From Streptomyces sp. NBC_00286 (lineage in GTDB: Bacteria > Actinomycetota > Actinomycetes > Streptomycetales > Streptomycetaceae): a stretch of DNA of 64,000 nt. The notes under the pieces are model-generated. The model had not been told where the DNA came from. It made no database searches and saw nothing but the letters and a program-made list of their open reading frames with translations. Positions 8,648 to 18,198 of this stretch are shown here, piece after piece (positions within the stretch are counted from its first letter, which is position 1; every line of letters begins with the position of its first letter). The stretch is from contig NZ_CP108054.1 of assembly GCF_036173125.1 (NCBI RefSeq), forward strand, positions 5,394,001-5,458,000. Direction: 5' to 3'. Made by a program: the position numbers and the translations under genes.

Positions 8648-11647
8648 GTGTCGCAGTCGACTGTATGTAGAGTGCACCCAGTGAGCGCAACCCTTGAAGA
8701 TTCCGTGCGCTTTGCGGTGCTGGGGCCGGTCCGAGCATGGCATGGCGAGCGGGAACTGGACTTAGGTTCGCCGCAGCAGCGGGTGGTACTGGCGGCGTTG
8801 TTGTTGCGTCACGGGCGTCCCGTCACGGTCGGCGAGCTCGTCGACGCGGTCTGGGGCGAGGAGCCGCCGGCGGCAGCGGTATCCGTTCTGCGTACGTATG
8901 TGTCGCGGTTGCGCAAGGTGTTGGAGCCCGGGCGTGAGGCGGGTGAGTCTCCGCAGGTGATCGTCTCGGCCGCGGACGGATATCTGGCCCGCATCCCGGA
9001 CGATGCCCTGGACCTGCGAGTGTTCGAGCAGCGGGTCGCCGAGGCGAAGAAGCTGCGCGCCGCTGACGGCGCGGACGGGGTGTCTGCCGCAGCGGACTTG
9101 TTGCGTGCCGCGCTCGGCGAGTGGGAGGGAACGCCGTTGGCGGGGCTGCCCGGCCCGTTGGCCGAGGCCGAGCGCTCCCGGTTGAACGAGGAGCGGCTGA
9201 ACACGCTGGAGTCCCGGTTGGACCTTGATGTCCAGCTCGGGCGCCACGGCGAGGTGATCGCGGAGCTGACGTCGCTGACCGGTGAACATCCGTTGCGGGA
9301 GCGGCTGTGGCAGCTGCTGATGCTGGCGTTGTACCGGTCGGGGCGACAGGCCGAGGCGTTGGCGGCGTACCGCAGGGCACGGAGCACTCTGGTGGCCGAA
9401 CTGGGCATCGAGCCCGGTACGCAGCTGCGGGAGCTGCACGACCGGATCCTGGCGGCCGACGCCACACTGGACCTGCAGCCCTCCCCGCCGCTGGAGGACG
9501 CATCCTCGCTGCTGATGGACGCCGACCCGTCGGCGGATCCGGCCGTCTCCCCCGGCGCGAACGCGGCCCGTCCCGCGCAGCTGCCCGCCGACCTGTCCAC
9601 CTTCAGCGGCCGTCGCGCCGAACTCGACCAGACACGGGCCCTGTTGCCCGACGAGGCAGAGCATCCGGCCACGATGGTGATCAGCGTGATCTGCGGCATG
9701 GCCGGCATCGGCAAGACCACCCTGGCGGTGCACTGGGCCCACCAGATCGCCCACCGCTTTCCCGACGGCCAGCTCTACGTCAACCTGCGCGGCTTCGACC
9801 CCACCGGCTCGATCGTGTCGCCCGGGGACGCCATCCGCTCCTTCCTCGACGCGCTCGGCGTCCCGCCGCAGCGCATCCCCGCCAGCCTCGACGCCCAGGC
9901 GGCGCTCTACCGCAGCCTGCTCGCCGACCGGCGGATGCTCATCCTCCTGGACAACGCCCGTGACACCGAACAGATCCGCCCACTGCTGCCCGGCTCCCCC
10001 GGCTCCCTGGTCATCGTCACCAGCCGCAACCAGCTCACCGGCCTGATCGCCAACGACGGAGCGCATCCACTGACGCTCAACCCGATGACACGCACGGAAG
10101 CGCACAGCTTCCTGGTCCGCCGCCTCGGCGCCGGACGGCTGGTGGCGGAACCACAGGCGGTGGACGAGATCATCGCCCGCTGCGGTCGGCTGCCGCTGGC
10201 CCTGGCCGTCGTCGCCGCCCGGGCCGCCACCCATCCCGCCTTCACGCTCAGCGCCGTCGCCCAGGAACTGCGCGACAGCCAGGGCAGCCTCGACGCCTTC
10301 GCCGGGGGCGAACTCGCCACGGACGTACGAGCGGTCTTCTCCTGGTCGTACGAGGCCCTGTCCACCTCGGCCGCCCGGCTGTTCCACCTGCTGAGCCTGC
10401 ACTCCGGACCCGACATCTCCGCCCCCGCCGCGGCCGCCCTCGCCGGGCTGCCGCTGCGTGAGGCACACGCCCTGCTCGCCGAACTCACGCACGCCTACCT
10501 GCTCACCGAGCACTCACCGGGCCGCTACGCACTGCACGACCTGCTGCGCGTCTACGCCGCCGAACGCGTCGCCACTGAAGAGACCCCGCAGGAACAGGAC
10601 CGGGCCGTCGAACGGCTCCTGAGCTGGTATCTGCACACCGCGGACGCCACCTACCCGTTCCTCGCCCCGCAGCGTAGACGCGTACCCCTCGGGCCGCTGC
10701 CTCCCGGCTGCCGCCCTCTGGCGTTCGCCACGCACGACCAGGCCCTTGGGTGGTGCGAGACCGAACGGGTCAACCTCGTCAACGCCGTGCACCAGGCCGC
10801 GATCCGAGGCCGGCCGGACATCGCATGGCGCCTGCCCGCCGTTCTGTGGGGGTTCTTCTACCTCCGCAGCCATCTGCACGACTGGCTCTACGCCGCCCGA
10901 ACAGGCCTTACGGCCTCCCACGGCGCCTCCGACCGCAGGGGCGTGGCCTGGGGCCTCGGGGACATGGCCGCGGCTCTGACACACATGCGCCGGTTCGACA
11001 AGGCGATCGGCCACCTCCGCCAGGCGATGGCCCTCTGCCGGGAGCTCGGGGACACGTACGGCAGGGCCCAGGCCCTGAGCAATCTGGGCAACACCTACCT
11101 CCAAGCCGGCCGACTCGACAAGGCCGTGGAGTACAGCCGCCGAGCGCTGGCCGTCGACCGGGCCCTCGGCAACGCCTGGGGGGAGGGAATCGACCTGGCC
11201 AGCCTGGGCGACGCCTACCAGCGGCTCGGCCGGTTCGAGGAGGCCATTGAATGCCTGGAGCAGGCGCTGACCGTGCTGCGTGCCATCGGCAACCGCTGGT
11301 TCGGCGGTGTCACGCTCGACATCCTCGGCACGGTCCACCACCGGCTCCACAACGCCGACACCGCGATCAGGTACTACCACCAGGCGCTTGAGGCCCATCG
11401 AGACGTCGGCAACCGATGGGGCGAGGGCCACACCCTCGGCCACCTCGGCGACGTCTACCAGGCCGCCGGCGCGCAGGAGGCGGCCCACACCAGCTGGCGG
11501 CAGGCACTGGCGATCTTCCAGGAGTTCGGTCACCCGGACGCCCGGGAGATCAGGGAGAGACTGCACAGCCTGGACACAGGTACGTTCAGGATCCGTATCT
11601 CGCGGGGCGACGACTCCTCGGCGCCGGTCGTGATACCGAACAGGTGA
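8648..11647 (+). CDS. AfsR-type SARP regulator (BTAD, NB-ARC, TPR)
   Basis: 999 residues. The start is GTG 8648 because GGAGGA lies five bases upstream; a GTG at 8681 is the alternative. Residues ~17-105 are the OmpR-like winged helix of SARPs (RFAVLGPVRAW, SPQQRVVLAALLLR, LRTYVSRLRKVLEP). Residues ~110-260 are the bacterial transcriptional activator domain. Residues ~300-580 form an NB-ARC/STAND ATPase with P-loop GMAGIGKTT at about 351-359 and LLILLDNARD as Walker B. The C-terminal ~250 residues hold TPR repeats of the GxAYxxLGRxEEAIECxEQAL type. Proteins of this design activate secondary-metabolite genes after ATP-driven assembly. Its target cannot be told; no biosynthetic cluster is directly adjacent. 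Confidence 0.92.
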   Translation: MSQSTVCRVHPVSATLEDSVRFAVLGPVRAWHGERELDLGSPQQRVVLAALLLRHGRPVTVGELVDAVWGEEPPAAAVSVLRTYVSRLRKVLEPGREAGESPQVIVSAADGYLARIPDDALDLRVFEQRVAEAKKLRAADGADGVSAAADLLRAALGEWEGTPLAGLPGPLAEAERSRLNEERLNTLESRLDLDVQLGRHGEVIAELTSLTGEHPLRERLWQLLMLALYRSGRQAEALAAYRRARSTLVAELGIEPGTQLRELHDRILAADATLDLQPSPPLEDASSLLMDADPSADPAVSPGANAARPAQLPADLSTFSGRRAELDQTRALLPDEAEHPATMVISVICGMAGIGKTTLAVHWAHQIAHRFPDGQLYVNLRGFDPTGSIVSPGDAIRSFLDALGVPPQRIPASLDAQAALYRSLLADRRMLILLDNARDTEQIRPLLPGSPGSLVIVTSRNQLTGLIANDGAHPLTLNPMTRTEAHSFLVRRLGAGRLVAEPQAVDEIIARCGRLPLALAVVAARAATHPAFTLSAVAQELRDSQGSLDAFAGGELATDVRAVFSWSYEALSTSAARLFHLLSLHSGPDISAPAAAALAGLPLREAHALLAELTHAYLLTEHSPGRYALHDLLRVYAAERVATEETPQEQDRAVERLLSWYLHTADATYPFLAPQRRRVPLGPLPPGCRPLAFATHDQALGWCETERVNLVNAVHQAAIRGRPDIAWRLPAVLWGFFYLRSHLHDWLYAARTGLTASHGASDRRGVAWGLGDMAAALTHMRRFDKAIGHLRQAMALCRELGDTYGRAQALSNLGNTYLQAGRLDKAVEYSRRALAVDRALGNAWGEGIDLASLGDAYQRLGRFEEAIECLEQALTVLRAIGNRWFGGVTLDILGTVHHRLHNADTAIRYYHQALEAHRDVGNRWGEGHTLGHLGDVYQAAGAQEAAHTSWRQALAIFQEFGHPDAREIRERLHSLDTGTFRIRISRGDDSSAPVVIPNR

Positions 11648-11683
11648 CTCCTTCATCGCTGACCTTGCCAGACCGTGCCTGAG

Positions 11684-11716
11684 CTTGCCGACCGGTCTAC
11701 CGCGTGCGTCGGCAAG
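11684..11716 (+). terminator. Stem-loop after the SARP gene
   Basis: CTTGCCGAC (11684-11692) pairs with GTCGGCAAG (11708-11716), 37 bases after the SARP stop. No T-tract follows, which is usual in this genus. Confidence 0.55.
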
Positions 11717-12063
11717 TCCTGACGCCGGGGGCCGGCGTCCAGGGTCTGGTCGCCCGGGGCACGGTGACCGAGACGGCTTGCGCACGACTGCCACCGCCGC
11801 CGGGCAGATCACACCCGCTCCTGCGCATGGGTGCGTACCACTCGACCCCGTCAATCCCCTCAACGTGCGGACACCTCCGGCCGTGGGCCTCGCCGTGCCC
11901 CCTCCTGGATCACGGCGCGGATGAATCTGACACGGACGGGAGCTGAGAATGGTTCAACTTCTGTTCTGTGTCAGTCATGTACTTCGCGGTCGCGCGAGAG
12001 GGCGGCAATGAACATCGACGTTCTCGGCCTTCGGGCCCGCAACCGGGTCCGGCTCGGAGCCGC
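11717..12063. other. Intergenic, no gene seen
   Basis: About 350 bases between the SARP gene and a convergent gene fragment. An imperfect dyad (CTGACACGGA near 11928 against TTCTGTGTCAG near 11963) could terminate the minus-strand fragment. I see nothing else. Confidence 0.4.
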
Positions 12064-12291
12064 TCACACCGGACCGCGGGCCGAGCCGCCGGTGTCGGCC
12101 GAGTTGCCGACCCAGACGCGTCCGTGCGTCTTGTTCCCCAGGGTGACGGTGTGCTCGGCATCGTCGGCGCCCGCCACCCCGGAGACCCGGTCGCCGTGGT
12201 CGGAGGGAGGGGACTGCATCGCCGAGGCCACGACTGCCGCGACGACGAGAACGACCAGCAAGACCGTCAACAGAACTGGGTGTCTGCGCAT
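12064..12291 (-). pseudogene. N-terminal fragment of a thaumatin-like/GH128 paralog
   Basis: 75 codons. It starts MRRHPVLLTVLLVVLVVAA and continues DAEHTVTLGNKTHGRVWVGNSAD. This matches residues 1-68 of the intact protein at 14334-15947 (MRRRPLLLVLLLVIVGVAA; DAEHTVTLQNKTDERIWVGSSAS). It then diverges and stops, so the rest of the thaumatin-like domain and the whole glycosidase are missing. The ribosome-binding site and the upstream region are also similar between the copies. Either a degraded duplicate or a remnant small exported protein. Confidence 0.7.
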
Positions 12292-12596
12292 ACAGGATGC
12301 CCTTCTGGTCGGGCGGGCACTGGGGCGCGGGCACCGGGGGCCGGCGATCAGGGATCAGGTGGTGCCCGCACGTGCACGACGGAGGCGCGGCACGGACGGT
12401 TCACGAGGTGAGCGGTTCGGACACCGAATCCCGGTTCTGGCGATGCGGTATCGGCCCTTGAGAGACGGCGGACGATCCCGAGGGGACCCGCGGACACGGC
12501 GCACGCGGGCACGAGTGGAGTGCCCAGTGATGAACCGTTCATCCCGGCCGTTCGTTGTTCGTCACGTCAGCACTCCGACCATGAGAGAGGGGCACC
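12292..12596. other. Divergent promoter region
   Basis: 305 bases between the minus-strand fragment and the plus-strand repeat protein. Part of it (about 12361-12425, with a CGGTTCAC core) resembles the region upstream of the intact glycosidase (about 16015-16065). That supports duplication including the promoter. No gene seen. Confidence 0.4.
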
Positions 12597-14060
12597 ATGG
12601 CCACTCCCGCCCAGCGTTCCCCAGGCTCCGAAGACAGGACGCTGACCAAGCGGCCTCCTGGCGGCGGGGACTTGGTGCAACAGCTGATTGATCTGGATGA
12701 AAGGGCAGCACGCAGCAGAGAACGCCGCAGGCGCTTGCAGGACGGGCTACGTCGCCTGTGGAGGTTGATGCGCTCGGCGCTCGGCGGGCGAAGCGCCTCA
12801 TCCGCCGGTGGGATTGAGACCGACGGATTCGGCCAGACCGAGGTCCGGCCGGAGCCCCGCCCGGCTGTGGAGCGTACGGCGCCCGACCCGGCGACGATGG
12901 GTGAGCAACGCGCGCAGGCCGACACCTGGAAGCCGGTAGGTCGGAGGATGGGACGCCTCGAAGAGCGGGTCCGCGAACTTCCGCATCTCGCTCGAGAAGC
13001 CTTCGAGGATGCGGTTCTGAAACGGCTCAGGACGGATGACAACCTCCGGCAGCAATTCGACGCACATCCCGAGAAGTACCCGACTGTCGCGAAGTACGCG
13101 AGCAATGCGCAGACAAGGGAGATTTTCGACGCGGCAGCCAAGGAGATGCAGTTCGACACCCCCAGTCAGGCCGAGCGGGCCACGGCGTTGGAAGCGGAAC
13201 GTCGGACCGCGTTGGGCCAAGCACTGGGGTCGGTCGGTCCGGAGCAGCTGGCCGAGGCCGAGCGGGCCGCGTGGGCTCAGGAAGCGGAACGTCGGACCGC
13301 GTTGGGCCAAGCGCTGGGGTCGGTCGGTCCGGAGCAGCTGGCCGAGACGCAACGCGGGGCCGAGGTGCCGAGAACGCCGGAGCAGCTGGCCGAGGCCGAG
13401 CGGGCCGCGTGGGCTCAGGAAGCGGAACGTCGGACCGCGTTGGGCCAAGCGCTGGGATCGGTCGCTCCCGAGCCGCAAGCCGAGACGGTGGCCGAGCGCT
13501 TTGTGCGCTCGGCGCAGCAAGTTGACGAGGCGTCCCCGGTCCGTACGGAAGGCGATCGTGTTGAGGCCGGGTTCACGGTCAGCCTTGCGGGCGGGAGTGA
13601 AACTGATCACCTAACTGCGGCCAAAAGCATTTCGGGGGAGCTAGACCGTGCCACGGAAGCGTTGGCAGAAATCGATAGGAGGATGTCGCAGGCCGCGGGA
13701 GTTGACCCTATTCCCGCACGACTAGGCGCGCCGGGGGCTTCGGAAGCGACACAGGAGTCGAACTTTCAATTCAGCCCCAGTATCAGGAATCATGACGGGA
13801 TTACAAATTACGCACCACACTTCGCCGAAGGAAACCTACGCATGGCGAATTCGGCGGAATCTCCGGTTTCCCCGTCATCGGCGGCCCCTCGCTCCCTGCT
13901 CGGCGCCCAGGGCATGGAGCTTGTAGGCCTAGAGGTCCGCGCAACTTACAGGTCGACCGATACGAATGACACGCCGTCCAAAGGCTCCGATCCATCTCGG
14001 CCGGCGGTCCAGCAGTCCGGCAACCCGCAGAGGGGCAAAGGCCCCGGCCCCGGCCGTTAG
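12597..14060 (+). CDS. Unknown repeat protein (30-residue ERRTALGQALGSV repeats)
   Basis: 487 residues; ATG 12597 follows GAGAGGGG. I do not recognise the family. Residues ~25-65 are strongly basic and helical. Residues ~120-195 look helical with an LPHLAREAFEDAVLKRL core. Residues ~195-300 hold three copies of a unit of about 30 residues reading ERRTALGQALGSVGPEQLAE then AERAAWAQEA, interrupted once by TQRGAEVPRTP. The copies are nearly identical at DNA level (about 13195-13480), so the expansion is recent or under conversion. The C-terminal 180 residues are polar and disordered. No signal peptide or membrane segment. Probably a cytoplasmic filamentous or scaffold-like protein; function unknown. 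Confidence 0.6.
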   Translation: MATPAQRSPGSEDRTLTKRPPGGGDLVQQLIDLDERAARSRERRRRLQDGLRRLWRLMRSALGGRSASSAGGIETDGFGQTEVRPEPRPAVERTAPDPATMGEQRAQADTWKPVGRRMGRLEERVRELPHLAREAFEDAVLKRLRTDDNLRQQFDAHPEKYPTVAKYASNAQTREIFDAAAKEMQFDTPSQAERATALEAERRTALGQALGSVGPEQLAEAERAAWAQEAERRTALGQALGSVGPEQLAETQRGAEVPRTPEQLAEAERAAWAQEAERRTALGQALGSVAPEPQAETVAERFVRSAQQVDEASPVRTEGDRVEAGFTVSLAGGSETDHLTAAKSISGELDRATEALAEIDRRMSQAAGVDPIPARLGAPGASEATQESNFQFSPSIRNHDGITNYAPHFAEGNLRMANSAESPVSPSSAAPRSLLGAQGMELVGLEVRATYRSTDTNDTPSKGSDPSRPAVQQSGNPQRGKGPGPGR

Positions 14061-14239
14061 CCCAGCAAAGCGACCCACCCCAGCTCTTCGATCACCTGGC
14101 GCACCAAGGTCGTACTCTTTCGGTGCTTGTGGGCGAGTGTGCAATTTTTGCGTTCTCGATGAGACGGTTCAACACTCGATGTCGATGTCGATGTCGGCTC
14201 GTTCCACCTGCCGCAGTCCATCAAGTCCGCCAATGCCAC

Positions 14240-14267
14240 GGGCCGCGCCGGCTTTCCGGCGCGGCCC
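14240..14267 (+). terminator. Strong GC stem-loop
   Basis: Perfect 12-bp stem, GGGCCGCGCCGG (14240-14251) with CCGGCGCGGCCC (14256-14267), CTTT loop. It lies between the convergent repeat-protein gene and the glycosidase gene and probably serves both. Confidence 0.75.
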
Positions 14268-14333
14268 GCTTCCTGGCCCGTTGCTGTCGTTGCTGTCTAT
14301 GTGTCAGGGCCCCTCATAGGGGACCGATGTGGG

Positions 14334-15947
14334 TCAGCCCGCCTCGCGGTACGCACGGCCGTTGGCGGTCGCGTTCGTGCCGTCGTAGAGGCCGGTCGGG
14401 CTGGTCTTGGTGCCAAGGGTGAACCACGCGTACCGCTGCACGAAGTCCAGGCTCTCCAGCATCGTCGCCGACGACTTGATGAAGGCGGTCTGTTCCTGCT
14501 CGTTGGGGTAGCGGGGTTTGCCCTGGGAGAAGTCGATGAGGCCGTACTCGGTCAGCCAGATCGGCTTCTTGTAGCGCTCGTGGATGCGCTGCAAGTAGCC
14601 GGCGAGCTGGTCGGTGGCTGCCGGGCCGAAGTCGGAGCCGTACCAGTGCACGGGGATGAAGTCGACCCGCAGGCCACGTTCGGCGGCTCCCTTCATGAAG
14701 CGGTCCAGCCAGCCGTCGGGTTTGTCGGCGTCGGTGGCGACCGCCGGGGCTCCGAGGGGCAGGCCGGTTTTCTCCAGTTGGGGCCACAGATCCAGGGCCT
14801 GTTCGGGGGTCATGTTGGCCTGGCTGGGCAGGTCGGGCTCGTTGAAGGTGAGGAGGTTCTTGCCTTCCTGCTTGGCTTTGCCCAGCTCGGCGTCGTTGAC
14901 CGAGCCGGGGCCCCAGATCGTTGGGACGAACTCGACGCCGTCCGGCTTGGCGACCTCGCCGGTGGAGGAGGCCCAGTTGTGGTACCAGGACGCGCCGGAC
15001 TCGGCCAGCGCCTTGTCGGCGCCGTCGAAGGGGTTGAGGTTGATGCCCTTCTTGCCGACCGCGGGCGCGGGGTCGCCGGGGTTCGGGTCGCTCGGACTGG
15101 GTTGCGGGTTCGGGTTGGGGTTCGTGGGGTTGGGGTTCTCGGGAGTGCCGTTTCCATGGAAGGTGACGGTCATGCCCTTGCACTTGCTGCACTGACGCAT
15201 GACCTGGTTGCCCGATTCGGCGTCGTGCTTGGACCATGAGTAGGCCTTTGGGCACTTCTGGGCGAGCGCATCGCTGTAGGCGGTCTTCGCGTCCCGGTTC
15301 GGGTTGACGCACACCAGCGGCTTGCCCGTGGCCTGGTCCTTGGTCAGGTTCTCGGGCGGGCAGGCGGCCAGCAGATCAGTGGCGCAGCCCACCTCGGCGC
15401 ACTCCCCGCCGTCCTCGGGCGGCGGCACACCGTCGGGGGTGATGGTGATGGGCGTCGATACGGCGTTGACGTAGCTGACGTCGTACCAGGGTGCCGCTGC
15501 GTCGCGCGTATCGAAGTTGAACTCAGCGAGGCTGGTGGGCTGTTCCCCGGTGGAGCACCGGTCGGCGTACGGCCCGCAGTCACCGACGGCGCAGTGGAAC
15601 GTGCTGCCTTCCTCACCGGTGCAGCCCTTGCGGGGGAAGAGCGTGCCGCGCCAGTGCCCGGCGCCCGAGTTCTCGGGGATGGTGATCTTGGCGGACTGGC
15701 CCGGGTCAAGCGTCGGCAGCCCGGTGAGCGGGGCCGAGCCGTCGGCGCTGGCCGAGCTGCCGACCCAGATACGCTCGTCCGTCTTGTTCTGCAGAGTGAC
15801 GGTGTGCTCGGCATCGCCGGCGGCAGCGGCCGGCGCCTCGGCGATGCTCTCGCCGGAGCCACGGGAAGCGGACTGGATCGCCGGGATTGTGGCTGCCACA
15901 CCGACGATGACCAGTAAGAGAACTAGGAGAAGTGGTCGTCTGCGCAT
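14334..15947 (-). CDS. Thaumatin-like domain fused to GH128-type glycosidase, exported
   Basis: 537 residues. An uncleaved signal anchor or signal peptide (MRRRPLLLVLLLVIVGVAA) leads into a thaumatin-like domain at about 45-275 (TVTLQNKTDERIWVGSS, GHWRGTLFPRKGC, PWYDVSYV, many Cys). A Pro/Asn/Ser linker follows. The C-terminal ~235 residues match the glycosyl hydrolase catalytic core of GH128 (KKGINLNPFDGAD, WYHNWASS, FVPTIWGP). The likely acid/base Glu is in TFNEPD (about 370) and the nucleophile Glu in LTEYGL (about 467). GH128 enzymes cleave beta-1,3-glucan and thaumatin-like proteins often bind it, so an antifungal or fungus-digesting role is likely. GAGAGGC precedes the ATG. Confidence 0.85.
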   Translation of the reverse strand: MRRRPLLLVLLLVIVGVAATIPAIQSASRGSGESIAEAPAAAAGDAEHTVTLQNKTDERIWVGSSASADGSAPLTGLPTLDPGQSAKITIPENSGAGHWRGTLFPRKGCTGEEGSTFHCAVGDCGPYADRCSTGEQPTSLAEFNFDTRDAAAPWYDVSYVNAVSTPITITPDGVPPPEDGGECAEVGCATDLLAACPPENLTKDQATGKPLVCVNPNRDAKTAYSDALAQKCPKAYSWSKHDAESGNQVMRQCSKCKGMTVTFHGNGTPENPNPTNPNPNPQPSPSDPNPGDPAPAVGKKGINLNPFDGADKALAESGASWYHNWASSTGEVAKPDGVEFVPTIWGPGSVNDAELGKAKQEGKNLLTFNEPDLPSQANMTPEQALDLWPQLEKTGLPLGAPAVATDADKPDGWLDRFMKGAAERGLRVDFIPVHWYGSDFGPAATDQLAGYLQRIHERYKKPIWLTEYGLIDFSQGKPRYPNEQEQTAFIKSSATMLESLDFVQRYAWFTLGTKTSPTGLYDGTNATANGRAYREAG

Positions 15948-16237
15948 ACATGCCTCTCAAGTCGGGCTCGTGTCGGATCGACGATCAGAGCGTGTGTCGG
16001 ATCGTCGATCAGGCATCGCCTGCGTGCGCACGACGTGTGCGCGCGGCAGACGGTTCACTGGGACCGGCTTGGGTCGACGAGGCAGCGATTAACGGCCTGA
16101 AGGCACCTTCCGTGAGACCGGCGGTGCCGAAGCGATCTGTTGGTTATTGTCCAAGAAGTGATCGCAGCCGTCGACGATTCCTTGCGATTCGCTGTCAATC
16201 TTGCCCACAGGGCGGCTGAACGTGCCGTGGCTGTATG
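15948..16237. promoter_or_regulatory. Upstream region of the glycosidase with direct repeats
   Basis: Two near-identical repeats, GTGTCGGATCGACGATCAG (about 15970) and GTGTCGGATCGTCGATCAG (about 15995), spaced by two to three helical turns, lie upstream of the glycosidase. Each contains a GATCGWCGATC palindrome, so a dimeric regulator could bind. No gene seen. Confidence 0.45.
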
Positions 16238-16310
16238 TGCCCCCAACGGGATTCGAACCCGTGCTACCGCCTTGAAAGGGCGGCGTCCTAGGCCGCTAGA
16301 CGATGAGGGC
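16238..16310 (-). tRNA. tRNA-Glu (TTC)
   Basis: Read on the minus strand: seven-pair acceptor stem (GCCCTCA with TGGGGGC, one wobble), anticodon loop CTTTCAA giving TTC, T-loop GGTTCGAATCC. No encoded CCA. Confidence 0.95.
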
Positions 16311-16388
16311 TGGGGCCTGCCTGGGCGCCTCACGGCGCGTCGGGGACGTCAGCAGCATATGGGAGTCGGGGGGGATCGGCAAAACGGG

Positions 16389-18104
16389 TTAGGGGGAGGG
16401 GGAGGGGGAGGGAGCAAGGGGAGGCGAGGGGGAGCCGGGAGACGGCGATGCGGTGCCAGGAGACGGGGAACCAGGAGACGGGGAACCAGGGGATGGGGAG
16501 CCAGCCGATGGGGAACCCGGAGACGGCGATGGCGTCGGGGACGCGCCCGGTCGGTTCTCCTCCGGTAGGTGGCGGCTGACCTCCGCCGTGGTCAGGCCCA
16601 GGCCGCCCAGCTTGATCTCGTCCCAGGCCTGGAGGCGGCGGGTCTCGCGGTCCAGGTAGAGGACCGAGGTCTCGATCGGGTCGGGGTACTTGTTCTGCAG
16701 CGCGCGCAGCCCGCTTCCGCCCGTCGAGCCCTCGATGCGCAGGCGCGTGCCGTACTTCATGACCTCCATCTCCGGATGGTGGAGATGGCCCGCCAGTACG
16801 AGCGGCACCGTGCCGTCCACCTCGCGCGCGGCGTCCGGGTTGTGCGCGAGGGCGATGTCCACGGGCGTGCCCGCCGTCTCCTGGTCGCGGATCGCGGAGG
16901 CCAGACGGGCGCCCGCCAGCTCCTCCGAGGCGGTCACCTCCTTGGAGCGGTCGGGGGTGAACTGCGGGTCGCCCATGCCCGCGAACCGCAGACCCGCGAC
17001 GGACACGGCCCGCCCGTCGTCCAGCACGTGCACGTTCTTCATGCGCTCCAGATACGCCTGCGTCTCCCGCGAATCGTGATTGCCGCGCACCCATACGTAC
17101 GGGGCGCCCAGGTCGGCCGCCGGGTCCAGGAAGCCGTTCTCCGCCGTGGAGCCGTGGTCCATGGTGTCGCCGGAGTCGACGATCACATTGATCTTGTACT
17201 GCTTCACCAGCGAGGCGATGATCTTCCAGCTCGCCGGGTTGAGATGGATGTCGGAGACGTGCAGGACGCGGATGGTGGAGGGGTCGGGGGCGTACGCGGG
17301 AAGGGTGGACGTGGCGTCGTACAGCTTCGTCACGTTCGTCACCAGGCGCGCCAACTCCTTCTGGTAGACGTCGAATTCGCTGACGATGCTGCGGGCGTTG
17401 CCAACCACTGAGGGGGCACTGCTCAGCAGTCCGGAGAACTTCGGCTCCAGGACCGACTTGGGGTTCCAGGTCGCGAAGGCCGTCGCCCCGGAGGCCGTCA
17501 GCAGGGCGAGGGCCAGGCCGCCGGCCGCGAGGGCGCGGCGTGGGCGGCGGTAGACGGCGAGGCCGAGTGCGGTGGCGCCGGAGACGACGGCGACTCCGGA
17601 ACGTACGGCCAGGTCGAGGGTGCCGTCGCCGACGTCGCTGGTGACCTCGTCCTGGAGGCCGGAGAGCCGTTCGGGGTGGTCGACGAGGGCCTGGGAGCGG
17701 ACGGGGTCGAGCTGGTCCACGTCGACGTCGAGGCGGATCGGCGCGACATGGCTGCGCAGTTCGAGGGCTCCGAGCGGCGAGACGTTGATCTTCGTGCCGC
17801 CGGTGAAGGAGGGGCGCAGGGTCATGGTGGTGTCCATGGGGCCGACCGGGGCGCGTACGTTCCCCACGATCAGCAGGCCCAGCCAGGCCCCGACCAGCGC
17901 GACCATGATCAGGCCGAGGGCAGATTTAAAGGGCTGGCGCGGAGCGCCATCGAGTAGGGCGGTGGTGGGCGACGGGCGGGCGTACGGGTGCGGTTGGTGG
18001 ACGAGTTCGATGACCGGGTGCGCGCGGCGAGCGCGATAGTGGCGTACCAGGGCGGCTGTTGCCTTGCGTACGTGGTGCAGAGCGGCGGCGGGGACGCGGG
18101 CCAT
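16389..18104 (-). CDS. Membrane-anchored calcineurin-like metallophosphoesterase
   Basis: 571 residues from ATG 18104; the frame is open further upstream but overlaps the divergent zincin gene. Hydrophobic segments lie near residues 62-83 and in a paired region near 165-215. The catalytic domain (about 285-490) shows the full metallophosphoesterase set: VSDIHLN, DSGDTMDHGS, WVRGNHDS, ALAHNP and LAGHLHH. The C-terminal ~50 residues are a run of SPSPG repeats, matched by repetitive DNA at 16430-16540. Probably hydrolyses a phosphoester at or outside the membrane; substrate unknown. The arrangement next to a zincin gene and a DEAD-box helicase is familiar from Streptomyces chromosomes. Confidence 0.85.
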   Translation of the reverse strand: MARVPAAALHHVRKATAALVRHYRARRAHPVIELVHQPHPYARPSPTTALLDGAPRQPFKSALGLIMVALVGAWLGLLIVGNVRAPVGPMDTTMTLRPSFTGGTKINVSPLGALELRSHVAPIRLDVDVDQLDPVRSQALVDHPERLSGLQDEVTSDVGDGTLDLAVRSGVAVVSGATALGLAVYRRPRRALAAGGLALALLTASGATAFATWNPKSVLEPKFSGLLSSAPSVVGNARSIVSEFDVYQKELARLVTNVTKLYDATSTLPAYAPDPSTIRVLHVSDIHLNPASWKIIASLVKQYKINVIVDSGDTMDHGSTAENGFLDPAADLGAPYVWVRGNHDSRETQAYLERMKNVHVLDDGRAVSVAGLRFAGMGDPQFTPDRSKEVTASEELAGARLASAIRDQETAGTPVDIALAHNPDAAREVDGTVPLVLAGHLHHPEMEVMKYGTRLRIEGSTGGSGLRALQNKYPDPIETSVLYLDRETRRLQAWDEIKLGGLGLTTAEVSRHLPEENRPGASPTPSPSPGSPSAGSPSPGSPSPGSPSPGTASPSPGSPSPPLAPSPSPSP

Positions 18105-18198
18105 TGGTCCCGTATGCCCAAGTCCGGGGCCGGATATGCCGCACGATCGGGGCCTCGTACGGCTCTCGCGGGTGACGTCCGTACCCGACAATGGCTCT

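Noticed and set aside
8762..10513. Long minus-strand frame (583 codons) opposite the SARP gene
   Set aside because: Shadow frame caused by GC-biased third positions; Gln/Gly-rich translation without any motif, while the plus strand encodes a full SARP.
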